This document shows positions 55,105-64,000 of a stretch of DNA of 64,000 nucleotides, one piece after another. The translations under genes were made by a program, and so were the position numbers. The DNA lies in the NCBI RefSeq assembly GCF_003977665.1, contig NZ_RYYV01000003.1, positions 281,820 through 345,819 on the forward strand, in the 5' to 3' direction. The stretch comes from Dyella choica (GTDB lineage: Bacteria > Pseudomonadota > Gammaproteobacteria > Xanthomonadales > Rhodanobacteraceae). Position 1 is the stretch's first letter. Each line of letters opens with the position of its first letter. The notes beneath the pieces were generated by a model that searched no databases, was not told the DNA's origin, and saw only the letters and a program-made list of their open reading frames with translations.

Positions 55105-58100
55105 ATGGGCATCAAGAAAGTTGCGTCCGTGTATCGGGCGCCCATGCGGCGTGGCGCGCTGGCGGCGGCGATCGCGGTGGGGTTTGGTTTTGCGGGGAGT
55201 GCCGGCGCGCAGTCGACCACGGGTACGATTTTCGGTCAGGCGCCAGTCGCCAGCGGCGAAACGGTGCGAGTGGTAGGCGGTTCGGGTTTCGATCGCACCG
55301 TCCCGGTCGACAAGTCGGGTCGCTACAGCATCAACTTGCCAGTGGGTACCTACGACTTAAGCCTGCTGCAGGACGGCAAAGTGGTCGATAGCAGACAGGG
55401 TGTGACGGCTCTGGCGGCCGGATCCGTGACCATCAACTTCGCGGCGGCCAACGCTGTCAACCTGTCGTCAGTGACGGTAACCGCCAACGCCGTGCCACCG
55501 ATTGATGTCAGTTCCACGCAGGAGACCACGGTGATCACCGCCGCGCAGCTCAAGCAGCTTCCGCTGCAGCGCAGTGGTGCGGCGATCGCGCTGTTGGCGC
55601 CTGGCACCGTGCCGGGCTCCGGTTCATTGGGTGAGGGGCCGACGGGGGAGCGGCTGGTTTCGTTCGGTGGTTCGTCGACAGCCGAGAACGCGTACTACAT
55701 CAACGGTTTCAATACTTCCGATCCGCTCGGCAACTCCGGCGGCGTGACGTTGCCCTATGGGGCGATCTCGCAGCAGGAAACGCTCACCAACGGCTATGGG
55801 CCGGAGTATGGACGCTCCACCGGTGGCGTGATCAGCCAGATCGGCAAGAGCGGTGCCAATAACTGGCAGTTCGGTGGTGCCGTGTTCTGGCGGCCTTCGG
55901 GCGTGCAGGGCACGACCAAGAACATGTACTACGAAAATCCGCTGACGCCCAAGTACTACGGCAAGGTTTACGACTATCGCAACAGCAATACCCAGTGGGA
56001 ACAGATCTACGACGCCTATATCGGCGGCCCGCTGATCAAGGACAAGCTGTTCTTCTTTCTGGCTGCCGAAGCGGATCACTACAATACACAGACGGTGACG
56101 ACGGTCAGCAGTTCGCACCAGAACCACAACCACTCGTCCTATCCCAAGTACTACGCCAAGCTGGACTGGAACATCACCGATTCGAATATCCTGTCGTTCA
56201 CCGGCATCAGGACATCGGATGATTTCAACGGTACCTTCTACCACTACAACTACGCTACCCATAGCCCGGGTAATTTTGCCGGCTACCAGCAGTCGACCAA
56301 GAACACGTTCACCATCTACAGCGGCAAGTTCACCTCGTACATCACCGACGATCTGACCTTGAACGCCTTGTTTGGCAAGATGGACGGTGTCTACTACACC
56401 AACCAGATCGGAGCGCCTACCGATCCGACCATTTTCAACGCCAATAACGAGGATCCTGCGCTGTGTCCGTCGCAGGCCTGCACCAGCAACAATGTCAATT
56501 CAAACCTGAATAATCCGAACCATAAGTCGGAAAATATCAACCTGCGCGTCGACCTGTCGTACAAGCTTGGCAATCACACGATCTCGGCCGGTATCGACAA
56601 TCAGACCACGCGAGACATCAACGACGGAACGTTGATGACTGGCCCGGGTTATGCCTGGGAATACGGGGCCAGCAACCCTGGCGTTCCGATCGCTGGCACC
56701 AGTCCCAACGTCAGTCCCTACGTAGCCCCCATCAGCTCGCCGTACTGGGTGGACAAGTACATCTACGTCAACCAGTCGACGGTGCAGGTGCAGCAGCGCG
56801 CGCAATTCCTCAAGGATACCTGGCAAGTCACCCCGAACATGCTGTTGAACTTCGGTGTGCGTGATGAAGAATTCGTCAACTACAATCCGGCCAATCAGCC
56901 TTACGTTCGCCTGACCAAGCCGCAGTGGGCGCCGCGCCTGGGTTTCTCCTGGGACATCATGGGCGATTCCAGCATGAAGCTGTTCGCCAACGCGGGTCGC
57001 TACTTCCTGGCATTGCCCTCGGGCGTGGCCCTGCGCGAGTCGGCGTCGTCGACGTACACCCGTGTTTACTACACCTACACCGGTATCCAGTCGAACGGTG
57101 TGCCGACAGGGCTGCAGCCGATCTATTCGTACGGTTTGACGTCCGGCTACAACGTGCCGGTATCCGGCAACTACGCCTACGGCCAGCCGCTTGATCCCAT
57201 CACGATCGCTTCGCGCAACCTCGGCGCCGAATATCAGGATTCCTATGTGCTGGGATTCCAGCAACAGATCAATCCCGCCTGGAACTACGGAGTTACCGCC
57301 ACCTGGACCAAGCTCGGCCGCATCGTGGATGACACGGCCGAAGGCCCCTACGCGATCTGCAATGCGCTGCTGGCGGCGAATCCTGGCCTGGCCAACCAGT
57401 CGGGCGGCAATTGCGGTCCGCTGCTGGTCAACGGCAGCATCTTGATCAATCCGGGTTCCAGCAATCTGATCACGGCACGCAACACCAATGGCGGCTATGC
57501 CTCAGCTTGGATTTCGCCAGCGCAAATGGGATTCCCGCGGGCTTATCGCAATTACTACTCGCTGGAGTTGTTCCTGGAGCATCCCTGGGACGGCAAGTGG
57601 TGGGGCAAGGTTGATTACGTGTATTCCAAGAGCTACGGCACCAGCGAGGGCGTAGTGCAGTCGCAGACCGGCCAGGGCGGCACTTCCGTGTCGGCCACCA
57701 CCCAGTGGGACTTCGGCCAGCTGATGGAATACTCCAATGGCCCGCAAACGAACTCGCGCAAGCACGCGTTGAAGGCTTATGGCACCTATCAATTCCTGCC
57801 GGAATGGTCCGTCAGTGGTTCGCTGACATTGGCTTCGGGTACGCCTAAGCAGTGCCTGGGCTACTACGGTCCGCAGGAAACCGACCCCGCCTCCTACGGT
57901 GGCGGCTACCATTGGTGTGGCGGCATGCCGTCGCCTCCTGGTGCCAGCGGTTATACGCCCTGGCTGCATACGCTGGATCTGGCGGTGGAGTACCGCCCGG
58001 AATGGGCAGCCAAGAAACTGGCCTTCCAGCTGCAGGTGCGTAACGTCACCAACGAGCAGAACCTGCTGTTCGTCAATCCGAACTACGGTACTTCGGCGGC

Positions 58101-58194
58101 ACCCAGTGCGCTCTACAAGTCGGCCTACTATGCCTATGGCACCACGGTGGAGCCACCGCGTACGGTGCAGTTTGGCGTTACTTACGACTGGTAA
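55105..58194 (+). CDS. Oar-like TonB-dependent receptor with N-terminal carboxypeptidase-regulatory-like domain
   Basis: 1029 residues from the ATG at 55105, preceded by GGGGAGG. A signal peptide ends near AGAQ. A CarboxypepD_reg-like domain (TTGTIFGQAPVASGETVRVVGG...VPVDKSGRYSINLPVGTYDLSL) precedes the plug (VTVTANAVPPIDVSSTQETTVITAAQLKQLPLQ, GYGPEYGRSTGGVISQIGKSG) and a large outer-membrane beta barrel ending RTVQFGVTYDW with a terminal aromatic. Oar-like receptors import large substrates or bind peptides; the ligand is unknown. An intrinsic terminator follows. Confidence 0.92.
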   Translation: MGIKKVASVYRAPMRRGALAAAIAVGFGFAGSAGAQSTTGTIFGQAPVASGETVRVVGGSGFDRTVPVDKSGRYSINLPVGTYDLSLLQDGKVVDSRQGVTALAAGSVTINFAAANAVNLSSVTVTANAVPPIDVSSTQETTVITAAQLKQLPLQRSGAAIALLAPGTVPGSGSLGEGPTGERLVSFGGSSTAENAYYINGFNTSDPLGNSGGVTLPYGAISQQETLTNGYGPEYGRSTGGVISQIGKSGANNWQFGGAVFWRPSGVQGTTKNMYYENPLTPKYYGKVYDYRNSNTQWEQIYDAYIGGPLIKDKLFFFLAAEADHYNTQTVTTVSSSHQNHNHSSYPKYYAKLDWNITDSNILSFTGIRTSDDFNGTFYHYNYATHSPGNFAGYQQSTKNTFTIYSGKFTSYITDDLTLNALFGKMDGVYYTNQIGAPTDPTIFNANNEDPALCPSQACTSNNVNSNLNNPNHKSENINLRVDLSYKLGNHTISAGIDNQTTRDINDGTLMTGPGYAWEYGASNPGVPIAGTSPNVSPYVAPISSPYWVDKYIYVNQSTVQVQQRAQFLKDTWQVTPNMLLNFGVRDEEFVNYNPANQPYVRLTKPQWAPRLGFSWDIMGDSSMKLFANAGRYFLALPSGVALRESASSTYTRVYYTYTGIQSNGVPTGLQPIYSYGLTSGYNVPVSGNYAYGQPLDPITIASRNLGAEYQDSYVLGFQQQINPAWNYGVTATWTKLGRIVDDTAEGPYAICNALLAANPGLANQSGGNCGPLLVNGSILINPGSSNLITARNTNGGYASAWISPAQMGFPRAYRNYYSLELFLEHPWDGKWWGKVDYVYSKSYGTSEGVVQSQTGQGGTSVSATTQWDFGQLMEYSNGPQTNSRKHALKAYGTYQFLPEWSVSGSLTLASGTPKQCLGYYGPQETDPASYGGGYHWCGGMPSPPGASGYTPWLHTLDLAVEYRPEWAAKKLAFQLQVRNVTNEQNLLFVNPNYGTSAAPSALYKSAYYAYGTTVEPPRTVQFGVTYDW

Positions 58195-58245
58195 GCGAAA
58201 GCATGGCGTGATGCAGCCGGTATTCGGCCGCATCCTGTTCCAACG

Positions 58246-58278
58246 AAAAGCCGCCGGGTTTTCGGCGGCTTTTTTTTT
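58246..58278 (+). terminator. Rho-independent terminator
   Basis: AAAAGCCGCC pairs with GGCGGCTTTT over an eight-base loop and is followed by a nine-base T run. It ends transcription of the TonB receptor gene. Confidence 0.92.
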
Positions 58279-58310
58279 GGACTGCGATCAAGATTCTGCC
58301 TGTGCAATCC

Positions 58311-58904
58311 CTACATCCATTTGCAAAGAGTCGCCTGGATGCGTGCGCTAAACGCCTGGACTTGCGCCGCCGACAGCCGCTCCGCCCGGTATAGCGAAAG
58401 CATCTTGAAATCGCACGCAGGCGCACACGTGCCAAGCAATGCGGTCTTCAATATGCGCTTGACCGGTTGTCTCAGCACCAGCCGGTCCACCCACCAGGGA
58501 GAGCCGAGCGAGGTGATTGCACAAACTTTGCGCAGTTTGCGCAGTCTGGCCTGGATTGGGCCAAAGTCCGAGGCATGGTCATACGCAATGCCAGGCGCCC
58601 ACACACGATCGAACCAGCCTTTAAGGACCGCGGGAAAGCCAAACCACCACGTTGGGAAAACCAGCACCAGCGCGTCGGCATCGACCAGTCTTTCGGCCTG
58701 CGCATGGATGGATGCCGCGTCGAAGCTTGGTTCGTAGTAGCTGCTGCGCTCATCCGGTGTCAGTGCAGGAGAGAAACTCGAACCGTAAAGGTCTTCCACC
58801 ACAACCGTGTGGCCAGCTGCGGAGAGGGTGTCGACAACCGAACGCGCCATTGTCTGGCACAGGCTTGCGCTCAAGGGATGAGCGACGACGACCAGGCATT
58901 TCAA
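58311..58904 (-). CDS. Flavodoxin-fold NAD(P)H-quinone reductase-like protein
   Basis: About 198 residues. The N-terminal LKCLVVVAHPLSASLCQTMARSVVDTL and the FMN loop FPTWWFGFPAVLKGWFDRVWAPGIAYD identify the Flavodoxin_2 / NADH:quinone reductase family. No ATG lies at the domain start; I use a TTG at 58904 with GGGAG about nine bases upstream. It reduces quinones with two electrons. Convergent with the TonB receptor gene. Confidence 0.85.
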   Translation of the reverse strand: MKCLVVVAHPLSASLCQTMARSVVDTLSAAGHTVVVEDLYGSSFSPALTPDERSSYYEPSFDAASIHAQAERLVDADALVLVFPTWWFGFPAVLKGWFDRVWAPGIAYDHASDFGPIQARLRKLRKVCAITSLGSPWWVDRLVLRQPVKRILKTALLGTCAPACDFKMLSLYRAERLSAAQVQAFSARIQATLCKWM

Positions 58905-58940
58905 GCAAGCGCACTCCCGCAAAAAAACGCTGTTTACCTT

Positions 58941-59034
58941 ACTGTATGCACGTCCGGAGGCGCGTAGGCTGGGATGCTAATCCCAGCTTTCCATGCTGCA
59001 TCCCGGTGCTGGGATTGCCATCCCAGCCTACGCG
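58941..59034. repeat. GTAGGCTGGGAT palindromic repeat with extended left flank
   Basis: The core (58962-59034) has both hairpins. The 21 bases before it (ACTGTATGCACGTCCGGAGG) match the flank of the right-edge copy at 63875 with three differences. The right side is not extended. Confidence 0.88.
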
Positions 59035-59052
59035 CTGGAAGGGCGTGGCATA

Positions 59053-60903
59053 TTAGGTCGCCGCAGGCTTTCTGCCCAGATGCCGCGATGCATTGCGCGC
59101 TTCGTGCAGTCTCCGCGCATGCGCCGCCAGCAGATCGCCGCGCGTGATGATGCCCACCATGCGATGCGGTGCCTGTCTGCTCACTACCACCAGGCGGCCT
59201 ACTTCGCGTTCCACCATGTGATCGGCGGCTTCGCGCAAAGTGTGGTCTTCGCGCACCACCAGGGGAGCGCGCTGGATCAACGAGCGCACATTGGCATCGT
59301 AGGCGAGGCCGGCATCGTAGAGTTGGCGTCGCGTCACCACGCCAAGCAGCTGATCGTGCGCATCGACCACGGGGAAGCCCTGGTGCTTGGTGGCCGAGCC
59401 TTCGGAAGCGAGCCAATGGCGCACTTCGGTAAGCGTCTGGTCGGCGTGTAGGCTCACCACATTGCGGCTGCAGGCATCGCGTACATAGATCTGGTCCAGG
59501 TAATCAGCTGCGTAGTCGGAGGGCACGCGCACGCCACGGCGCACGATCTTCTCGGTCATGATGGTGTTGCGCATCATCAAGCCAGAAACCAGGTACGCGG
59601 CCGCGCATGCTCCAAGCAGCGGGAGCAGTCCGTGCGCTTGCTGCGTGGTTTCGAACGCGAACACTACTGAGGTGAGGAAGGCGCGCGAGGCACCGGCAAA
59701 AATCGCCGCCATGCAAACCAGCGCTGCCAGGTGCGGGTCCACCTGCAGCGATGGTATTGCGCTGGCCAGTGCCAAGCCAAGCACGCCTCCCGTCGCGGCA
59801 CCGATGGTGAACAGCGGCGCCAGCGTGCCGCCCGAGGTACCGCTGCCCAGTGCCACCGACCATGACAGCAGCTTCAGCAGGCATAGCGTTAGCATCGCGG
59901 CCATGGTGAGTTCGCCGCTCAGCATGTGGGAGATGTTGGTGTAGCCCACGCCGAGCGTAAGCGGCTGGAAATAGCCCACTACGCCGACCACGATGCCGCC
60001 CAGCGCCGGCCACCACATCCAGTGGATCGGCAGTTTCTCGAACTTGTCTTCGATGGCGTAGGTGAGCTTGGTCACCCAGACGCTGAGCACACCCACCAGC
60101 GCTCCCATCAGCACATAGGCTGCCAGGGCTGGCAAGGTTGGCGTGGCGACGGCTGGCATCGGGAACATTGGCGCATTGCCTTCCAGCAGGTAACGGAAGC
60201 CGGTGCCGGCGGTGGCAGCGAGTGCCACTGGGATCAGCGAGCGCGCGCGGCGCTCGAACAGCAACAGTTCGATCGCCAGCAGCACGGCGGAAATCGGCGC
60301 CGAAAACACGGCCGACATGCCGGCCGCCGCGCCGGCGGCGAGCAAGGTTTTGCGTTCGTCGGCCGTCACGTGCATCAGCTGCGCGATCAGCGAACCGAGT
60401 GCGCCACCGGTGGCGATGATCGGGCCTTCCGCACCGAACGGACCGCCGGTGCCGATCGCGATCGCCGAGGAAACCGGTTTCAGCCAGGTCATGCGCGGGG
60501 GGATGCGGCTTTCGTTGAGCAGCACCTGCTCCATGGCTTCGGGAATGCCGTGCCCGCGGATCGCCCGCGAGCCCCAGCGCGCCATCACCCCTACGATCAG
60601 GCCGCCGATCACCGGCACCACCACCACCCACCACCCCAGGTGATTGCCCGCCGGGCTGGAGAAGTCATAGCTCCAGCGCCCGTAGAAGGCGAGATTGGTG
60701 ATCAGACCGATCAGCGCGGTCAGCGCCTTGGCGACCAGCGAAGCGACCGCGCCCAGCAGTATGGCGACGAAGCCGATCCAGAGTACGCGCCAGTCCAGCG
60801 GGCGGAATTGGCGCGGCATGTCCGCGTCGGCGAGGGTGGTGTCGAGCGATGGCGCCAGCGGAAGCGATGCGCGGGTATGCGGCTCGTTGTGGGAGGAATG
60901 CAT
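59053..60903 (-). CDS. ClC-family chloride channel with two CBS domains
   Basis: 616 residues. ClC motifs: GHGIPEAMEQ, GPFGAEGPIIATGG (gating Glu present), GSGTSGGTLAPLF. C-terminal CBS pairs (VVSLHADQTLTEVRHWLAS; LVVREDHTLREAADHMV). At the position of the E. coli ClcA internal proton glutamate (IEEM) this protein reads IELL, so proton coupling may be lost and channel behaviour is suggested. It lies beyond a palindromic repeat from the quinone reductase. Confidence 0.88.
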   Translation of the reverse strand: MHSSHNEPHTRASLPLAPSLDTTLADADMPRQFRPLDWRVLWIGFVAILLGAVASLVAKALTALIGLITNLAFYGRWSYDFSSPAGNHLGWWVVVVPVIGGLIVGVMARWGSRAIRGHGIPEAMEQVLLNESRIPPRMTWLKPVSSAIAIGTGGPFGAEGPIIATGGALGSLIAQLMHVTADERKTLLAAGAAAGMSAVFSAPISAVLLAIELLLFERRARSLIPVALAATAGTGFRYLLEGNAPMFPMPAVATPTLPALAAYVLMGALVGVLSVWVTKLTYAIEDKFEKLPIHWMWWPALGGIVVGVVGYFQPLTLGVGYTNISHMLSGELTMAAMLTLCLLKLLSWSVALGSGTSGGTLAPLFTIGAATGGVLGLALASAIPSLQVDPHLAALVCMAAIFAGASRAFLTSVVFAFETTQQAHGLLPLLGACAAAYLVSGLMMRNTIMTEKIVRRGVRVPSDYAADYLDQIYVRDACSRNVVSLHADQTLTEVRHWLASEGSATKHQGFPVVDAHDQLLGVVTRRQLYDAGLAYDANVRSLIQRAPLVVREDHTLREAADHMVEREVGRLVVVSRQAPHRMVGIITRGDLLAAHARRLHEARNASRHLGRKPAAT

Positions 60904-61682
60904 TTGGATGAGTTACCCCTGAAGTGCGCGGCAAGGTTACAGGGATGAGTGCGCGGTAGCTGGCTGGAAAATGAATTGCTGGATCGATGATTCCCTACTC
61001 GTGGGATCGGCTACCTTCTTCGACTTCAGCAGGGAAGGGGTGGCGTGTCGTCCCCTTGACATAAGTGCATGAAGAACATGGGTATTGTGTCCGCACTGGT
61101 GCGGCGGTGAACGCCTGAGTGCCATGGTTGGGACCAATTGCTGACCCAATGACAGCGTTACCGGCGAATTTGGGATCGCGAAAAGCGCCCATCCGATCAG
61201 GTCATCGTCGAAGAACTGCCTCCTATCGACTTCGGCCTGAGACACGCACGAGGGCGCGCTTTCCACCGAGCCGCCGATTCAGCCAGCCCCTGGCGACCAT
61301 CATGAGCCCGGCGGCCTGGTCGCCAAGGTGCTGGATCGTGCCTTCTCGCCCTTCGCACCGAACAAGGCGCGGGCCACGTGCAAGCAGCCATCCATTTGCC
61401 CGCTCTGGCACATCGGCTATGGGAGTGGGCCGGGCATGATCAGTCCCAGCCATCCAGGGGCCATCGCAGAGCCCACACATGGGTAGATCTTGGCGTTGCT
61501 TAGCAATAGGCACACAGATGGAAATGCCCCCATCACCATAGTGATAAGCAAGGCGCCTACTCAAAGAGACCAAGAGATAGCCGTGGAACGGTCGACTTTC
61601 CCGCGGGCCAGGGAAGACCATCCCTAGCATCGTGCGATACGACATCTCGCCACCACGGCAATGAAGCCATGGCGGACGAATT
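60904..61682. other. Gene-poor stretch
   Basis: No frame here has a convincing start with a ribosome site and a protein-like sequence. Overlapping partial frames on the minus strand (ending about 60937-61266 and 61223-61846) could be fragments of one decayed gene, but I recognise no family. It contains no member of the repeat families. It separates the ClC gene from the YiiX-like gene. Confidence 0.5.
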
Positions 61683-62462
61683 TCATTTACGCTTGAGCTC
61701 GTAGAGTTCATCCCAGCACAGTTTTCGGTAGTCGAAGCCCGCGGGTAAATCCGGTTTGATGATCTGGAAATACGGCGAGATATCGAAGTCGCGCGGCGCA
61801 TACAGACTACTGCTACGGATATGCAGAATCTCTGCGCAATAGGCATCTCGTCCTGGATGTTCTACCGGCACATGTTCGATATCAGGAAGAATGGGGTAGC
61901 GAATGTTTTGAAATAGCGTTGCAATCAGGCTTGAGCAGACGGCTTTGGTGGGGTCGCCACTGCCGAGCGCGATCATCCGCCGGCGCCAGTGGGTCGGCAC
62001 CGGTGGCGTCGGAAGCAGGTAGCGCGCCAGATCGAGGAGATTTCCCAGGTCATAGGTCTGTCCAACATGGGTCAAAGCATCGGCGATCAGTCGTTGCACA
62101 TCGTCAGATGTCAATCCCAACGGGCGGCAGATGCGTGTATGCACATATTCGTAGTGCGTCAGAGGAACCAGGCGCACACCCTCCTGCATATCGGCCTCGA
62201 TCAACATCGGCATGTCGTGCCCTGTTTTAGCGCGTGCTTCGGCACCGAGATAAAGGGCTGCATGTGACCAAGTCGACTGAGTGAGGTACTTGATTGCCAC
62301 GCTGACGCGCGATGATCCTTCGATCAGCAATACGTCACCGGGGAGCAAGATCGTCGCCAAGTGCCGTGCTGGCATCATGGCTACAGGTGCGTAGTGTTTC
62401 AAAGGCTTGCTAAGATAACGAGCAAGGGGTCGTCCGAATAGCCGCAGCAGCGAAGCGAGCAT
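61683..62462 (-). CDS. YiiX/YebB-like N1pC/P60-type cysteine hydrolase
   Basis: 259 residues. The permuted papain-like core has the catalytic His H67 in STWSHAALYLG and Cys C176 in AVCSSLIA, with ILLPGDVLLIEGSSRVSVAIKYLTQ at the start and TYDLGNLLDLARYLL between. Family members hydrolyse amide or acyl bonds; the target here is unknown. It stands alone between two gene-poor stretches. Confidence 0.85.
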   Translation of the reverse strand: MLASLLRLFGRPLARYLSKPLKHYAPVAMMPARHLATILLPGDVLLIEGSSRVSVAIKYLTQSTWSHAALYLGAEARAKTGHDMPMLIEADMQEGVRLVPLTHYEYVHTRICRPLGLTSDDVQRLIADALTHVGQTYDLGNLLDLARYLLPTPPVPTHWRRRMIALGSGDPTKAVCSSLIATLFQNIRYPILPDIEHVPVEHPGRDAYCAEILHIRSSSLYAPRDFDISPYFQIIKPDLPAGFDYRKLCWDELYELKRK

Positions 62463-63285
62463 GGGGCACCCTTTGAACTTTGGCTGATCAGAGCCTACTG
62501 CGCTTCACAAACGCACGCCATTGACTGGTTGTGACGGCGCTGGCCAGCACGAGAACCATCGATCTTCCATGTATAACCTGATGGTGCTTGCGCGCGCTTC
62601 AGCCACCGGCGCCCGGCACCATAGCCTTGACCATATGGGCACGAAGAAAAGACCCTTCTGCCATGGGCACGCTGCTTGTTGCACCGTTCCGCGAGAACTG
62701 GCTCAATCCGCAGTCGCGAGGGGCTTGGTTCGTCATTGCGACCATAGAGATCAGCGGTTGGTCGTGTTCCGGCTTGTAATTGGCCATGGGCTATGGCATC
62801 GCCGATAGGTCGCCGGTCCATCCAATGGACGCACGACTATGGGAGTCCAATCATCTCGCGGGCGGCGGGCTACGCTTCACGCTCCGAACAAGATGGGGAG
62901 CTCACGCATGGTGTGCGTTGTTCAGACGTTTTTCGGAGAGGGTATTTCGTACCGCTTTATGGCGAGATTGATGATATCGGCGCTACCGGAAGCTGGTTGG
63001 CTCCGCGGCAATCGTTACCTCGTTGCCCTGAGATGAGATACCAATCCTAGAGTCGTGAACGGGGTGTTTCTACACGCCAATAGAACCCATTTGTTGTGCA
63101 GCCAACACGCTACGTAAGGAGCAGCGCTTGGGAATACGTCGGTTTCTTGGTGCGACGCTCATGTTTCACGTGACGCCATTGGTCGGTTCTTAACCTTTAT
63201 CCGCCCTGGCAAGGAGGTCATCACGGAACGATTCCAAGCGTCGGCTTAGTATGGATTGCCGTCCGCTATCGAGGGAGTCGGGAAC
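62463..63285. other. Gene-poor stretch
   Basis: About 820 bases with short, overlapping open frames on both strands and no recognisable protein. I see no tRNA-like fold, terminator or repeat-family member. It may be degraded coding DNA. The end carries GAGGGAG before the ATG at 63286. Confidence 0.45.
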
Positions 63286-63762
63286 ATGCCGAATCTCATG
63301 ATTGCCAAGTTTGATACTCAGTTCGCTGCGGCCTCTGCCGAAGGAAAGCTGCTGTCGCGTGGACTGCCGCACGCGCATGTAACGATCAGCGTGGATGAAA
63401 GCGTGGGTAATTCGGCCGCAAGTTCCAGCGCGCCGACGTCGGTGGTCTCCAGCATCAGCCATCAGGGCCGTCGAGAGCATCGGAAGGTGTCGGAGCTGCG
63501 CTCGCCGAGCCGCCTTCCTGAGCCGGCACAAATGGGGCATGCCGTAGTCACTGTGGAGCTTGATGAGGAAATGACGGCCGACGAGGTACGCCATCTCATG
63601 GCGCTCGTTGGCGCAACATCCATAGAGCTCTCAAATAGGAAGGCTCCCATAGAGAATTCGTCGATGTTCCCTGAGCACGGCGCTAGCTCTTCGGTTGATG
63701 TGGAGCGGGCTATTTGCGCTACCAGGGGTGGCGAGGCACTAGGGCCACATTCCCGGCATTAG
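63286..63762 (+). CDS. Small soluble protein of unknown function
   Basis: 158 residues. The N-terminal segment MPNLMIAKFDTQFAAASAEGKLLSRGLPHAHVTISVDE and a later AVVTVELDEEMTADEVRHLMALVGATSIEL resemble general-stress-type proteins with an alternating beta-alpha pattern. The linker is Ser-rich. GAGGGAG lies upstream. No closer family assignment. Confidence 0.65.
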   Translation: MPNLMIAKFDTQFAAASAEGKLLSRGLPHAHVTISVDESVGNSAASSSAPTSVVSSISHQGRREHRKVSELRSPSRLPEPAQMGHAVVTVELDEEMTADEVRHLMALVGATSIELSNRKAPIENSSMFPEHGASSSVDVERAICATRGGEALGPHSRH

Positions 63763-63874
63763 CCATCTAGTGGCGGTTACGTCCAGCTTCCATTGTTACA
63801 GGCCGATGCCAAGGTTAAAGGCCGTAGGGATGCTCTGATCTATTCCACGTACCCGTCACCGTAGGCTTGTGTCC
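63763..63874. other. Short intergenic DNA before the terminal repeat
   Basis: No gene. It contains an isolated GTAGGCTT at about 63861, possibly a remnant of the repeat family. Confidence 0.4.
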
Positions 63875-63993
63875 GCACTGTATGCGCGTCTGGCGGCGCG
63901 TAGGCTGGGATGGCAATCCCAACATCGGGATGTTGGATGAAAAAGCTGGGATTATCATCCCAGCCTACGCGCCGCCAGACGCGCATACAGTGC
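63875..63993. repeat. Long inverted repeat: GTAGGCTGGGAT element with both flanks extended
   Basis: The arms 63875-63912 and 63956-63993 are perfect inverted copies of 38 bp around a 43-bp centre that also forms short hairpins. The core matches the other intergenic copies; the outer 22 bp (GCACTGTATGCGCGTCTGG...) is shared with the copy at 58941 but not the others. It abuts the window edge. Confidence 0.9.
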
Positions 63994-64000
63994 CGCCCGA

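Overview
This 64 kb window is high-GC chromosomal DNA from a gammaproteobacterium, most likely in the Xanthomonadales (Rhodanobacteraceae: Dyella, Rhodanobacter or Luteibacter-like). The reasons are the gene complement (Xanthomonas-type NPP phosphodiesterase, Oar-like TonB receptor, HutF-type histidine degradation, many exported hydrolases) and a dense family of palindromic intergenic repeats. This assignment is inference from gene content. I see no rRNA, tRNA, CRISPR array, prophage, intact IS element or plasmid backbone.

Layout. 0-6 kb: the end of a GNAT/carbon-nitrogen hydrolase fusion, hutF, and a partner-switching pair (STAS protein plus a CACHE-HAMP-PP2C-HATPase sensor phosphatase). 5.5-12.9 kb: a small YXWGXW-like lipoprotein, two LysR regulators, an aldo/keto reductase, an alpha/beta hydrolase, an MFS exporter and a secreted nucleotide phosphodiesterase. 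13-21 kb: an HI0933-type flavoprotein, an alkylation-repair operon (Ada-AlkA fusion, MGMT, DUF985 cupin), a DUF4034-like TPR protein and a catalase/cytochrome b561 pair. 22-26 kb: hutU, a group of small unknown genes, and a leaderless L,D-transpeptidase-fold protein overlapping a signal-peptide-bearing partner, which looks like a type VI effector/immunity pair. 26-35 kb: exported amidohydrolase, ABM-domain protein, hydrolase, PI-PLC, PEBP protein, ketopantoate reductase-like gene, pentapeptide-repeat protein and chorismate lyase. 35-43 kb: Tat-exported FAD oxidase, a heme-oxygenase-like diiron candidate, a PAS-GGDEF-EAL protein, MsrA, and a barnase/barstar/S4 cluster. 43-54 kb: a PD40 protein, serine beta-lactamase-fold hydrolase, esterase, DUF3761 protein, VOC/AraC pair, MscS channel and ABC exporter. 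54-64 kb: an AT-rich segment before an Oar-like TonB receptor, flavodoxin-fold reductase, ClC protein with CBS domains, a YiiX-like cysteine hydrolase lying between two gene-poor stretches, and a small unknown protein.

The strongest non-gene signal is the repeat family. About ten copies of a unit built on GTAGGCTGGGAT and its inverse sit between genes. Most consist of two adjacent hairpins inside an outer GCGTAG/CTACGC stem. Several copies abut or supply the stop codons of neighbouring genes, and two share a longer flank, one of them forming a 38-bp perfect inverted repeat at the right edge. A second family (a run of five hairpins at 5.54-5.69 kb) shares one module with 19.36-19.41 kb.

The histidine route is split: HutF and HutU are about 20 kb apart and no hutH, hutI or hutG is present. 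Most other genes read as small independent operons for envelope, redox and stress functions.
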